Assembly: GCA_013397435.1 (NCBI GenBank)
Contig: VZRG01000881.1
Span: 124,001 to 188,000 of the forward strand
DNA from: Erythrocercus mccallii
Lineage: Eukaryota > Chordata > Aves > Passeriformes > Dicruridae
Direction of reading: 5' to 3'
Length of the DNA stretch: 64,000 bases
Positions 28,259 to 39,051 of this stretch are shown here, in pieces. The translations under genes were made by a program, and so were the position numbers. The stretch's first letter is position 1. Every line of letters starts with the position of its first letter. A model generated the notes under the pieces. It did not search any database, was not told where the DNA came from, and was given only the letters and a program-made list of their open reading frames with translations.

Positions 28259-28290
28259 TTTCAGTCCATCTAGATTTCAGTCCATCTAGA
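28259..28290. repeat. Perfect 16-bp tandem duplication
   Basis: TTTCAGTCCATCTAGA occurs twice in direct succession with no mismatch (28259-28274 and 28275-28290). Perfect identity suggests a recent slippage duplication. Each copy also contains TTTCAG, but there is no supporting exon after it. Confidence 0.95.
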
Positions 28291-31200
28291 GATTTTATGT
28301 GTTTCAGTGTAAATTAAAGAGAACCTTAGGGATAATAAAAGCAGAAATCAGATGCACATTCCTGCTGACTTGTGTGATACCAAGCGTTAATGAACAAGGT
28401 AAGAACACAGGAAAGCAGAACACTCTCATGTTTCTCACTTTGGTATCTTCAGTGAAAAGAATAAACAGCAGAAAATGGCCACGTCTGCTGCTACAGCATA
28501 CAAACTTTTATTTATGTCATGCCTGTTTCCAGATCCACAACACAAGGAGGGATTTAACAGCACCAAAGGGTGCAAGCAGAGACGTCACCGCCAGAAGCTG
28601 CATGGAAATGCTGATAGCTGTAATTAGGCAGAGTCTGTGTAATTTGGAAGTGCCGCCTGAGTGGAGGTGGTGGCTTTCTCATGAGGTCACACACTCCTCT
28701 CCCCACATATGGGACCCTCGGGCACCCCACAGCCCCCAGTACCACTGACCTGGGCACTGCAGCCCCTGGGAAAGTACAGCTGGTTCCAAATGCCTCTGCC
28801 AGGGATGGGTGGTTTATAAAATGCCACCCCTGCTCCAGGGACACACTCCATGTGCCAGGATGACCAGGGAATGGAGCTGCCATGAGAAGGATACACTTTT
28901 TGTAGCATCAAAAACTAAGGCACACACATGTGGAGATGCAGGGAAATGTCCAATATCCAAGATATTCCCATCCCCGAAAGCTCCCCTGCTGATTAGCTCT
29001 GTGCACCTCCAGCTGAGAAAACCCCTCTCCTGTGATTCACAGGACACACCGAGTCAAAAGGTTTAGCCAATAATGAGCAAAATACCACTGAAAGTCAAAA
29101 ATACCTGTACAAAACCAGAAACCACCAGGAGCACTTAGGCAAAAGACGTGCACCTGCACCCCTGCATCTGTCAGCACGGCAGCTCAGGAATGTGGGCTGT
29201 GCCTTGGATTTCTCAGAAGCACACCACAAACCAGCCTTTGCAGTAATGAAACTTTAATTTTAGCTGGTTAACTCACACTGAAGAATCATTTGTGAGGACC
29301 CTCAGTCACCTTAATTGCACAAGGATAAAATAATTTTCAGGGACCCTATGTGTGGGAGTGAACTTTTCAGGTTTGAGGGGTTTTTTTTCCTTTTCTTGTC
29401 GTGGGATGGAAACTCGAAGCACTTCAATTAGAAGCAATTACTGGAGATGTAGAGGCTTCTCTGAGGTTAAGCTGCCCTTCATTTTCCCAAGAGAAGCCTT
29501 TAATTAAATGCAAATAATCACAAATTTCATATAGCAAATTGCCATAATTTCTCTGTTAGTTACTGGATCTCATTTAAAAAGGGAAGAGGTGGGCAGTAGT
29601 GCTGGGATGGACGCAAAGTAATGAGAACTCAAGAGGTTAAGGCTGAATTTCCTGAGTGAATCTATTCCTCTTCTCTAAGTCTGGCTGCAACCTCATCATT
29701 TCAGTGCTAACAGGCTGTCCTTCATGCAGGTGCACTGGAGTGCAGTCCCTCAGAAACAGGCCTAAATACAAATAATTACCTCAGTCCATCTTGCTGGTGG
29801 CCATGGCAGCGGAGGCAGGACGGGTAAAAAGGGGAAGATGCAATTGAAGTGGAAATGGCCAGAACTAAAACTCAAGTTATGATGAATTTGAGTGATCTAT
29901 TCAAGCTCATCTCCACTGCAGAGCTCTGGAAGAACAGGCACAGGAAATGGCAGCACGTCTTTTAAGTGCATCCATCAAATGAGGCATGGGAGTGGAGAAG
30001 GGCTAATACAGGGATAATATTTCCCCCCTGCAGGAGGGGAGAGACAGACTCTGCACAGCACAGGGCTGTACTTCTGGCCTCAAACCCCTCACAGTCATCA
30101 CAACAGAAGACACTTGCAGAAGGTAAATAAAGTAAATGCACAACTGTGGGAAGAATAGGGCACTTCTCTTTCACTTTTCGTTTAGCCAAACACGAGCTCA
30201 TCCCACTGAACAGGCAGGACCCAGCTTCACCCAAAGCACAGGAAGGTTTCTGCTGCTCAGTATTTCACACTTTCCTCAGCCATTTACAGTTGTAAGAGAA
30301 AGCCACCTCCCTTCCCTTTCCAAGGATTATGCTCCAACAGCAGGGGCTCAGAATGCCAAGGAACATTTTCTGAAAAGCTGATGGCTTTGCAGTTCCAGGA
30401 TAAGAGGAAGGAGGCATGGAGGCTGCTCCAAGCAGCACCTCAGCCTGAAGGCAACCATGCAGAACAGGTGCTTCAGAGGAATTGTGGTTTTGTTCCAGCA
30501 GTGGCTGCTAGGTTTGGAAAGCCTGGAAGACCATTGCTCTCTGCTGTGCAGAGAGTTCAGGAGGGATGTTGGGAAGCTTAGGAAAAAAAAGAGCTCAAGG
30601 AACAAGAGAAGCAGCAGCAGCAAACTGCCTCTATGGCTCAGCATGGCACGTCATTTCTGTGTGGATTCCCAAATTAAATCATTTCTCCTCCTGCACTGTG
30701 AGAATATGGGGAAGGATCAGGTTGTAAGCTATTCAGAGGACCAACCGATTATCGACATTTTAGCAGCGAGCTTGTTTTTGTTCTTTCGCACATTTATAAT
30801 AATACCTTTTACATGTTCTCTAAGAGACAAATCTCTCTCTGCTTCAGAACTGCTAGTCTGAAGATCTTTTGTTGGCACTGAGATGAATGCTAATATGAAA
30901 TATCTTATTTCTTCAGATGAAAGAGGAGCTGAGAACAATCTCCTCTGGAGGGAGGTGGCAGGAGGGAGGATCTGGGATCAAGAGTTTATGACTCACCCCC
31001 TGCACAGCCCACCCAGGCTGTCCTTGCTGCTCCATCTCACACTGAGCAGCTCCTCCTGGGCTGTTAACCCTTTCCATCGTGCTCCCCCCATCACAGCAGG
31101 GACCTGGGGCACCAGCAGAAATGCCTGGAAATGAAGGGTTATTCCAGAAACCAAATGACCAACCAGTCATTGTAACCTGCCCAAATCCCTGCCACTCTCC

Positions 31201-32856
31201 TCCCCTCCCCATCTATTTGTAGCCCTCTGTTCTTGGAGACATCAAACAAAGCCATCATGTATTTTTAATGCAATCAGGTATTTTCCTGCTGTGGATATAC
31301 ACAAGACCAGTTATTGAGTCTCAGCATGGCCCATACAGCAAGTCTGACAGATGATGGTTTGCCTGCACACGTGCACTGAACTGCGGGTGTGAAGAGATGG
31401 GTATTGCTGAGTCTCCTCCAAATCAGAAGTACTAATAACCAAGGGATGTGTCCTGGAGCATCTGGATGTCAGGGCTAAATTCTCTGGTGTCCAGTAGGAA
31501 AACAGCACCAATAAAAAAGTTTTTCTGCTGTGGGGACGTTTATAACACCTTTCACTCCTGGAGAGTAGCAAGTACAGAATTTATGCAGCAGCTTCTTTCA
31601 CAGTAGAGACACCAATAAATAAGACTTCTTTGTTCTGCCTCTGAAAAATGCAATAACTAAATATGTTTGAGATATTTATTTCTCCCGGATACATAGTTCT
31701 GTTCAGATGACTTGAGTATGAACAGTGGCTTGGAAACATCTGAGAACTGGGAACTGGAATCCTGTCCATCAAGATGGAGGCACAGCCACATAAACCTCCG
31801 TTCCTTGTGAAACCAAACACAAAATATTTGAGGGGAAAGGGCCATCTGCCATCCTAACATCTGTACACCACAGGCTGCATTGAGCAATTGTCCAAGAAAA
31901 AACCCAAAGAATCACCTAAGCGATTGCAGTGCAGCACATGCAGCTTGGGTTAGTGGCATGAGTAGAAGACTTATTATTTCACTATTCCTTTTGCTCCCAC
32001 AGCATGATCTGTCAGCATATCCAATGCCATGGCAGGCCTCTAAAAACTCAATGGTTCAGCAGAGAGTAGAGACAGAGAGGTAAAAATATGGGGACCTTTC
32101 ATCACTTTTCGGTAACAAGGATGAAGAAAGCCTTATGTGCTTGTACTGGCTGAGAAAATGTGGTTATTAGGGTGATAAAAATGAAGTATTATGAGAGACT
32201 GCTGTTTCAAAGGTGTAACACTAGCAGAAACTGATGCACTTTAACTCAACAAGTCACCACTACCAGATCCTTGATGCCCTGAAGGATGCAGCAATGAAAG
32301 GGTTAAACTTTCAATAGGTTCACACAATATCTTATTTAAACTGACTGTATTATTCTAAACTCTAAATTAGTGAAGGCAAAAAGTACTATATGTATCTTTA
32401 AAAAAGGTAAGTAATCCCAGTTGCTTTTCATGCAGAAACAGAAACCTCCAGGAATGAAGTTTGGATCTCTAAAAAAGAGTAAAAGAAAAGCATAGCACAT
32501 TTTATCCTCAGCCTAGAGGAAATTAGAAGTTACTGTAAAGAAAACTGCAAATAAAAAGCATTATGGTGAAGAGCTTGATCCACTGATGTCAGTGCCAAGA
32601 TTCCTGCTAAATTCCAGCCAGGAAGAATTTCACCCACAGGAACTTCTTCACTTAATAATACAATCACTCACAGCACTGCTGGTGTTGTCAGGCCACCACA
32701 AGATTAACATCTTTATACCAGAAGATGCAGTCCATGTGAATGAGGAAAGGAGGGAAATACACAAAGCTCTTGGGTCAGGCAGGCAGTCTCAGAACAATTA
32801 CTTGTTCTACAGAAAGAGCAACATGAATTAGGAAGGGAAAGTGCACAATTCTGTAA

Positions 32857-32870
32857 TGTGTGTGTGTGTG
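32857..32870. repeat. (TG)7 dinucleotide repeat
   Basis: Seven TG units are followed by a purine-rich stretch (GGGGGAGAGGGAGAG) to about 32896. It is a short intronic microsatellite. Confidence 0.9.
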
Positions 32871-33110
32871 CAAGGGGGAGAGGGAGAGAAAAAGAAATTC
32901 ACTCTTTCCTTAATAAGGATGTAGTAATATTAATTCTAACTCCAGCCAATTTTAGCTGATTACAACTGCACCACAAAGCAGAAGCTGAAAAGCTGATCAG
33001 AGTTCCTTCCCACGTTGGCCTTACCATTGCACCTAAAAGAGACCCCAGAGAAATCATGAAAAGGGAACATAAACAGCACAGTCATTTTCTTCTGAGCCAA
33101 TCTCTGATTT

Positions 33111-33127
33111 AAAAAAAAAAAAAAAAA
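33111..33127. repeat. A17 homopolymer
   Basis: The longest pure A run in the window. It follows TCTCTGATTT and no source element was recognised. Confidence 0.9.
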
Positions 33128-34517
33128 GAACAAAATCTATTCCTTTAAATCATTAATAGAAGAATCCTGCCAGCTAGGGCAATGAGCTTTCCTAACTCTA
33201 ATCCATCTTTACTGCTGTGTTATTACCCCACGGTTTTCCTGTAATTGAAATGTGGCAGGTAGTTTACACACAAGAGGGAGTAATTGTATTGGAAATAACT
33301 GTTCATAACCAAATTTTAAAAGCTCATTTTTCCTAGCAACTTTTAATAAAGAAAGCAAGATAATAATGATATTTAGCATTTGTGCCATCCACAGCAGCAT
33401 TTTATCTCTCTAAATCGCCAACATTTCATTCAATGTTGCTAAACCAGACCCCTTCAGCTATAAATGCAGCCTGAGGCAAAAAAAACAAAAAGGGAAAAAA
33501 AATGGAACAATTGAAGTAATTTGTTCCTGTTCAATTAAAATAATAAAATATGGTTGAACTTCATGCTAAAGGGCGCAAACCTCATGTGGTTATGGAAGGA
33601 GAACCCAGTCTGGAGGAACATGTTAAGTTTGGCTCATGGAGGCACTCCTGAATACCAAGTTGCAGAATATTTTATTTATAAAACTAATCTGAAACCTTTA
33701 CTTTGGACTATTATTAGAAGACAGGTCTCCAGGAATTTCAACCCTTGCAGACTGATTGGGGGAAAATATTATTATATTCTCTTTCTTACAGTTTAAATTC
33801 TAGTAGAACCTGCCAGTATATAGGACTACATCTGCAAACAGCCCTTGATCCAAAAAAATACAATCCATAACAAACAAACAGGAGTTGAGGATAGAAACAC
33901 CATGGAAGAGCAAAGGAAAAGCAGAAAGTCCTATATAGTTTGATGGGCAGACAAGTAGGTAGGTCTTTGACATTTAAAGGCAGCCACAACAGGACACAGT
34001 TCTCATCTCTATCCTATGTAAAGCTCTGCCTGCTGCCTAACAGACTCTAAAGGGGTACTAATGGATAGTACTGCAGACTCCTAACACCATTTAAAATCCC
34101 AGGCATTGTGTGCTACCCCTGTGGAAAGAGGTCAATGCACTGTCACTGCCCATTATCAGAGCTTTCTAGCTTTGGACTGCTTAAAATAAGGATATTGGTT
34201 TGCTGTGTTTATGTAAGCACATCTTTTCCTGTAATATTCAGGAACTAATACAACAGGAAGCCTTTTGAAAAATGTTTTAAGCCCACTAGTACTAGGTGAA
34301 ATAGAGATCCCCAGCACATCATTGGTGTGCAGCATAAAATATTCATGTGCTAATATGCACCGTCATGGGCAATGCTGCTGCTAAAGAGCTGCATCATTGG
34401 GTGGCAATGGAGGTGGATGAGGAAGAGGAAGGTTGTTAAGAGCTCTCATTCCATTCATAATTAAGTTGGGATGTAGGAACCCATGCAGGGTTGTGCCCAC
34501 CTCAGCCAAGCTCTGTG

Positions 34518-34621
34518 CAGCTCGAGGTTGAGCCTGCCACAGCTGGAGGTTTAGACCACCCCAGCTGGAGGTTGAGCCCACCACAGGTGCAGCTTTCCCC
34601 AGCTGGAGGCTGAGCCCTCTG
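34518..34621. repeat. 22-bp-period minisatellite
   Basis: Four copies of a unit beginning CAGCTGGAGGTTGAGCC start at 34518, 34540, 34562 and 34600. The first three are spaced exactly 22 bp apart. A degenerate 16-bp piece (AGGTGCAGCTTTCCCC) interrupts before the fourth. Copies differ by a few substitutions (CTCGAGG or CTGGAGG, TTTAGACC or TTGAGCCC). It lies within the SGCD intron. The short open frames seen across it are a by-product of the repeat. Confidence 0.85.
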
Positions 34622-37600
34622 CCACATCAATGTGACTGCAGGATGCAGCAGTGGGACCTGCAGACTGAGTGGCTCAGTCACACACACAGCCTACAGGCAT
34701 TAACATCACTGTCCCAAGGCCAGTACGTGCAAACCACAGACTGACTGCCAGGCTTGTCCAAGATTTGAATGAAGCAGGGCACTCTGTATCTATACATCAT
34801 GGGAAAGTTGAGTGCTGGATGGTGGTTTCTACCTCAATTAGGTTAGGCCACCTTCAGGGTATATTTGGGTTTCAGCCAAATTGGTGGCTTTGGTCCAGAT
34901 TCATTCCCTGGTTTGGCTTAAAAATCCAAGCAAGGTTCAGAGGCAGCAGCCTGCCCATAGGGTCCTGCAGCCCCAGAGCAGCCCAGCCCTGATGTAAATG
35001 AGCACAGCAAATGGACCTGGCTATGGGAAGCAGCTGTGGGACAGGCAGATGACATTTCAGGTCCCCTCTAGGTCTGTTTTTCACACAGCCTGTGCCAGAT
35101 AAAGGCATTTAAAACAAATCGAGTATCAAACAGGACATGAGAAATGAATGATTGTGCCAGAGGACAGAGCAGACAGCGACCAGCTGACACACACAGGTGT
35201 GACACTGCTGTGACAGCCCTGTGTAAGAGGCAATAGCCACGCATACACTTGTTTAAGCCTTGGACAATAAAAGAAAAGCAAAACCTAGAATAAGTTAGTG
35301 ATGCTTGCTTGTTAAAAGCCTGACTGGAAGCTTATGGCTTGATTTCATGGGAGTTGTCCCCTGGAGCACCAGCCAGGAGGGCAGGCAGAGGAAGGGAGGT
35401 CAAGAAGTGGAGGGGATTGACACTGCTACAGCAAGCATGAGGAGATGGTTTTTTATCCTGAGATTGTCTTTCTTAATCTTCTTCCCCCTTCTCCACTCTC
35501 CACTCCCCACCATCAGCATTTAAAACACCCCTGAGTTTTCTTGAGCAGGTTTGCTGTGCTCATTAAAATACTGTGAGCACTTATTGGCTATAATGAGCAT
35601 CATTAAATTCTGGTAAGTGCCAGGACCATTCTGTGGAGTTGAACAGACTCAGGTTCTGGAAGGAGAGCTCAGGGGTGGGAAGATGCTAGAAATACATTTT
35701 CCAGAAGAACAGAAACACAAACCTTCCCCTCCTTCCTGCTCTGCAAGCACTGGGGTCACTCAGACCTGCTAAGCAGCAGCTATTGCTTACTGACTACTCA
35801 ATCACTGCTCTGCCCCAGAAGGACTCTCAGCTCCTCTTATCAGAACAGGAAAAAATTAAAGATTTTTCCATATTTGCATCTGCTCATTTGATGATTTTCC
35901 TACATTTGTTACTTGGAGATAAAAGTCTGCCTCTAAAAACTCACTTAGCCAAGTGGTTTTTTCAGCCTCAGGGAATGGTGCAGGAGGGATTGCAGAGCAG
36001 GATCCAAAGCAGCTGGCGAGGCTGCAGGAGCAGCAGATCAGGAGATGAATGGGTGCATACTGGGGCAAGACTCACATTTTACATGCCCAGTTCTTGTATT
36101 TATTTCCAAATGACTGTGCCAGAAACACTCACCCTGACTAGTGTGGCCATGCCTACAACCATAAAGCTGCTCCCACTGCAGGACTCAATAGCACCACCTG
36201 TGTTTTTATCACCAAATGTTGTTCATCATCCACTAGCATTAGTAGATATGAATTAACTAAGCCATACACAAATATACTTTATCCTGGAATAATCTCCAGT
36301 AATCTGAGGGCAAGTAAGGAAACAGAATCAGACAAGAAACTGAAGATCAATTCATGCAGCCCAAAAGCCAGCCTGTATCCTAGTGGGGGGGACAGAGCTG
36401 CTGGAAATGAGAGGTTTCTGCACACATCTCTAGGAGATGGCCCTTCAGCACCTGGCCTGCAAAATGCAAAAATGCAGTGCATCCTGAGAGGGCACTGACG
36501 GAGAAGGAGCACAGATGTTCACCTGACTTCCCAAGCAATCTGTAGAGACCTGACTGACCACTACCAGTTAGTAAAAATGTATGGGGAGTGAAGTTATGTT
36601 ACTGGAAAGAAATAAAGCTGAATTCCTGAAAAGTGATAATTTGAAATCCTTTTCATTTTGTTCTCGGGTTGATACCCACACCACTGCCTGCATGATGAAT
36701 GATAACGCCTCCATCACCTCAGAAATACCTGTTTCTCACTGCCATTAAACTACAGACCACAATTCAGCATGAAATGGGTATCAAAATGGCATCAGTTTCA
36801 CAAGATTAAATAACTGGTCTGGCTAAGCATTAATTGCTCCACTTTGGCCACTCTTTGCCCACTCACAGGAGCTTTTTGTGGATTACTGCTTTATAATTGC
36901 TTGCTCCCTATGCACACACGCTCTCCAATCTTCTGCACACCTTGACAGCAACCTGGTTAGAGAAAATGAACGCTGCACGTTCCCCTGACACAGCATTTTA
37001 TCTGCTGGGTACAGGAAGGCAGAGGTTGTTTACCCAACTTCTCATGGCCCATTAATGACATAATGCTGGCCACAGCTGTTTGGGACTGCACAAGACCAAA
37101 GCAGAGAAAGAAATGCCAAAAAACCTTCAAACACGCTGCTCATATCAGAGCCTGGCTGGGAGGGTCCTTGAAAGTTGTCTAAGGAAGTGTAGCTTTACAG
37201 CACCCTCAGGAAGTAAAATCAGAATTAATACCTCAGGCTTGGTTTTTCCCAGAGACTCAAACAATCTTAAAATGAACAATCTCATCTGAACAAGGCGGCA
37301 ATGACTACTTTGAAGAAGAGGTGACTGATAAATTCATTTTCATTCTTCCTGGTCAAATTATCTAGAGAAAAACAAGGATCTGCCATATATAAAGGCTCAG
37401 AAGCCCTGGAAGTGGGAAGCTAACCCTGGCCAGGGAGTCTGTGCAGCAAGGGAAAGCTGCTCCAGGACTGATGTGCACCAAGCACAGCAATACAAGGATA
37501 AGGACATGCTCCCCCTAAGTACCACAGTCAGGGAGATATCCCGTAAATTTTATCTTATTTCAAGATGCTTCCAGAACTAGAGCATTACGGAACAACACGG

Positions 37601-38021
37601 ATTTTCCCAAAGAAAAAAAGCAAATCAAAATTCTTGTCTTCCCGGTCATGGAGAAAAGCAGAAAAAGTGTAAGAGAAAGGTTCAAATCCATTCCACATCC
37701 AAGTTTAAAATAACCAATTTCATTCATTTTAGAACACTTTATAATTGAAAACTGGGGATGAATGGTATATTTTTTTCCATAAATAAATGTATATACATGT
37801 ATACAGCAGATAAGAGGAACATCATTCGCAGTGCTGAGCTGATTCCTCAGCTTGGCAATATCCAGCAGAAAGAGAGGATCATTGTGCAAATTTGTTCCTC
37901 TCTATGAAAGGACTGTCCATGGCAACGAAACACCCAATTATTGAAGCTGTATCTGAAGACATGCTCAGAAGAAAGACCAGCACCCGCCCTCATCTTCCCC
38001 AGACCTTCCAGGGCAACCCCT

Positions 38022-38027
38022 ACTTAC
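38022..38027 (-). other. SGCD: Splice donor of the SGCD first coding exon
   Basis: Read on the minus strand, the exon end ...TTCACAATT is followed at once by GTAAGT, the consensus donor hexamer. Translation past it reaches a stop at 37965 through sequence that no longer resembles sarcoglycan, which supports the boundary. The junction falls between codons, as expected for the sarcoglycan family, where the next exon encodes the first extracellular beta-strand residues. Confidence 0.9.
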
Positions 38028-38213
38028 AATTGTGAAGTTCATAACCTTCAGAATCCAGATGGTCATAGCAAGGTTCACCAGGATTAAAATCATTAGGAGC
38101 AGCACAAAGAAATAGAGGCACCTCTTCCTCCAGCCATAAATCCCCACTTTGTATACCTGGGGTCCTTCCGAGGTCTGCATGGTGCTCCGGTGCGGGTACT
38201 GTTCCTGAGGCAT
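38028..38213 (-). CDS. SGCD: Delta-sarcoglycan, first coding exon (partial gene)
   Basis: This exon encodes the N-terminal 62 residues of delta-sarcoglycan, a single-pass type II membrane glycoprotein. With alpha-, beta- and gamma-sarcoglycan it forms the sarcoglycan part of the dystrophin-glycoprotein complex in striated and smooth muscle membranes. Visible in the translation are a short cytoplasmic tail (residues 1-31), the conserved stretch GPQVYKVGIYGWRKRC at 17-32, a hydrophobic membrane segment at about 33-55, and the start of the extracellular part (KVMNFTI, 56-62). These match vertebrate delta-sarcoglycan almost residue for residue after position 17. The tail is one residue shorter than the human form near the His/Arg stretch. 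Gamma-sarcoglycan is the nearest paralog, but its N-terminus does not begin MPQEQY. The ATG is the first base triplet after the splice acceptor. The exon is 186 nt and ends in phase 0. The rest of the protein lies outside the window or was not found. Confidence 0.95.
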
Positions 38214-38240
38214 CTGAAATGATCACAAAGAGACAACCAC
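38214..38240 (-). other. SGCD: Splice acceptor in front of the SGCD start codon
   Basis: On the minus strand the sequence reads TTGTCTCTTTGTGATCATTTCAG directly before the ATG, a pyrimidine-rich tract ending in CAG. The coding exon therefore begins at the A of the ATG, and the 5' untranslated leader must come from one or more upstream exons at higher coordinates. Human SGCD also places an acceptor directly at this ATG, with transcript variants differing in the upstream exon. That comparison is from memory. Confidence 0.8.
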
Positions 38241-38849
38241 GTGTATCCAGGGCCAGGAGAAAGCCAGTGATAAAAGCTGCTTCTGTCTGTGCCTCTTGGA
38301 GGGTTTGGGGTTTTTTTTCAGAGTTTGCCAGCTGGGCAGCAGCTCTTTGGATACCTTGGTTGTTTTTCCTTTGCTTGGTGTGTGCAGTAACCAACCAAAA
38401 AGAGAATCTGATGTGTTCAGTGTGTATGAATGTACTTATAAATACACCTAAGCACGCTGTCTAAAGGTATCCTACGGAAATCACTCTGGAGTCGCTCTGT
38501 TCACCACCCCAGGTTTTGCAAGGCAGGCACTCCAGGGCCTCTAAGGATCCTGAAGGGAAAATTTTGCATGCGTTTGGTAAAAGCAGTTGAGTTCAGCAGT
38601 TTGTTTGGAAGATGCAATATGACTTCTCAGAGGTTTCATTAAAAAAAAATAATAAAATACCATCTCAAGGAAAATTATTCCTTCCAAAAAGACAAAAAAC
38701 GTAATGGGAAAAGGTTTGCCTTTCCCCTTCCTACAGCCCTAATCTTGCCTAAAAAAGTAAAGCCAAAGCAAGGTTCTCCAGCTGTCACATCCCTAAAAAG
38801 TTATCCCCAAGTATCTGTGCTGGGTGGGTGAGCATGCTTGGATAACATG

Positions 38850-39051
38850 GAGGGAAGGNNNNNNNNNNNNNNNNNNNNNNNNNNNNNNNNNNNNNNNNNN
38901 NNNNNNNNNNNNNNNNNNNNNNNNNNNNNNNNNNNNNNNNNNNNNNNNNNNNNNNNNNNNNNNNNNNNNNNNNNNNNNNNNNNNNNNNNNNNNNNNNAGG
39001 GAAGGGAAGGGAAGGGAAGGGAAGGGAAGGGAAGGGAAGGGAAGGGAAGGG
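38850..39051. repeat. (GGGAA)n microsatellite with internal assembly gap
   Basis: The sequence enters a GGGAA repeat at 38850-38858, is then masked by 139 N at 38859-38997, and leaves through about eleven perfect GGGAA units at 38998-39051. The repeat therefore flanks the gap on both sides, and the gap most likely holds more of the same repeat. The true length is unknown and the N count may be only an estimate. The plus strand is pure purine, with G-triplets spaced by two A. This matches the canonical G-quadruplex pattern and also makes a mirror-symmetric purine/pyrimidine tract. It sits about 640 bp upstream of the SGCD coding exon inside the 5' intron. Confidence 0.95.

Larger units (their letters stand above)
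1..38021 (-). other. SGCD: SGCD intron after the first coding exon (incomplete)
   Basis: All DNA left of the SGCD donor belongs to the following intron as far as can be seen. The next exon should encode a conserved extracellular stretch starting DGMGN and about 34 residues long. Its reverse complement was looked for by eye and not found, so the intron probably exceeds 38 kb, in line with the very large introns of this gene in other vertebrates. Apart from the listed repeats and enhancer-like segments, the gene-free stretches (for example 300-2100, 2600-5600, 8000-18800, 21000-28200, 29000-34400 and 35000-38000) show only unique, moderately A/T-rich sequence with short overlapping open frames and nothing further I can name. 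Confidence 0.75.

Noticed and set aside
37381..37420. Possible next SGCD exon because the minus strand reads ...LLSLYIWQI
   Set aside because: It shares only a Leu-Tyr pair with the expected sarcoglycan stretch, and the neighbouring residues and splice boundaries do not fit.
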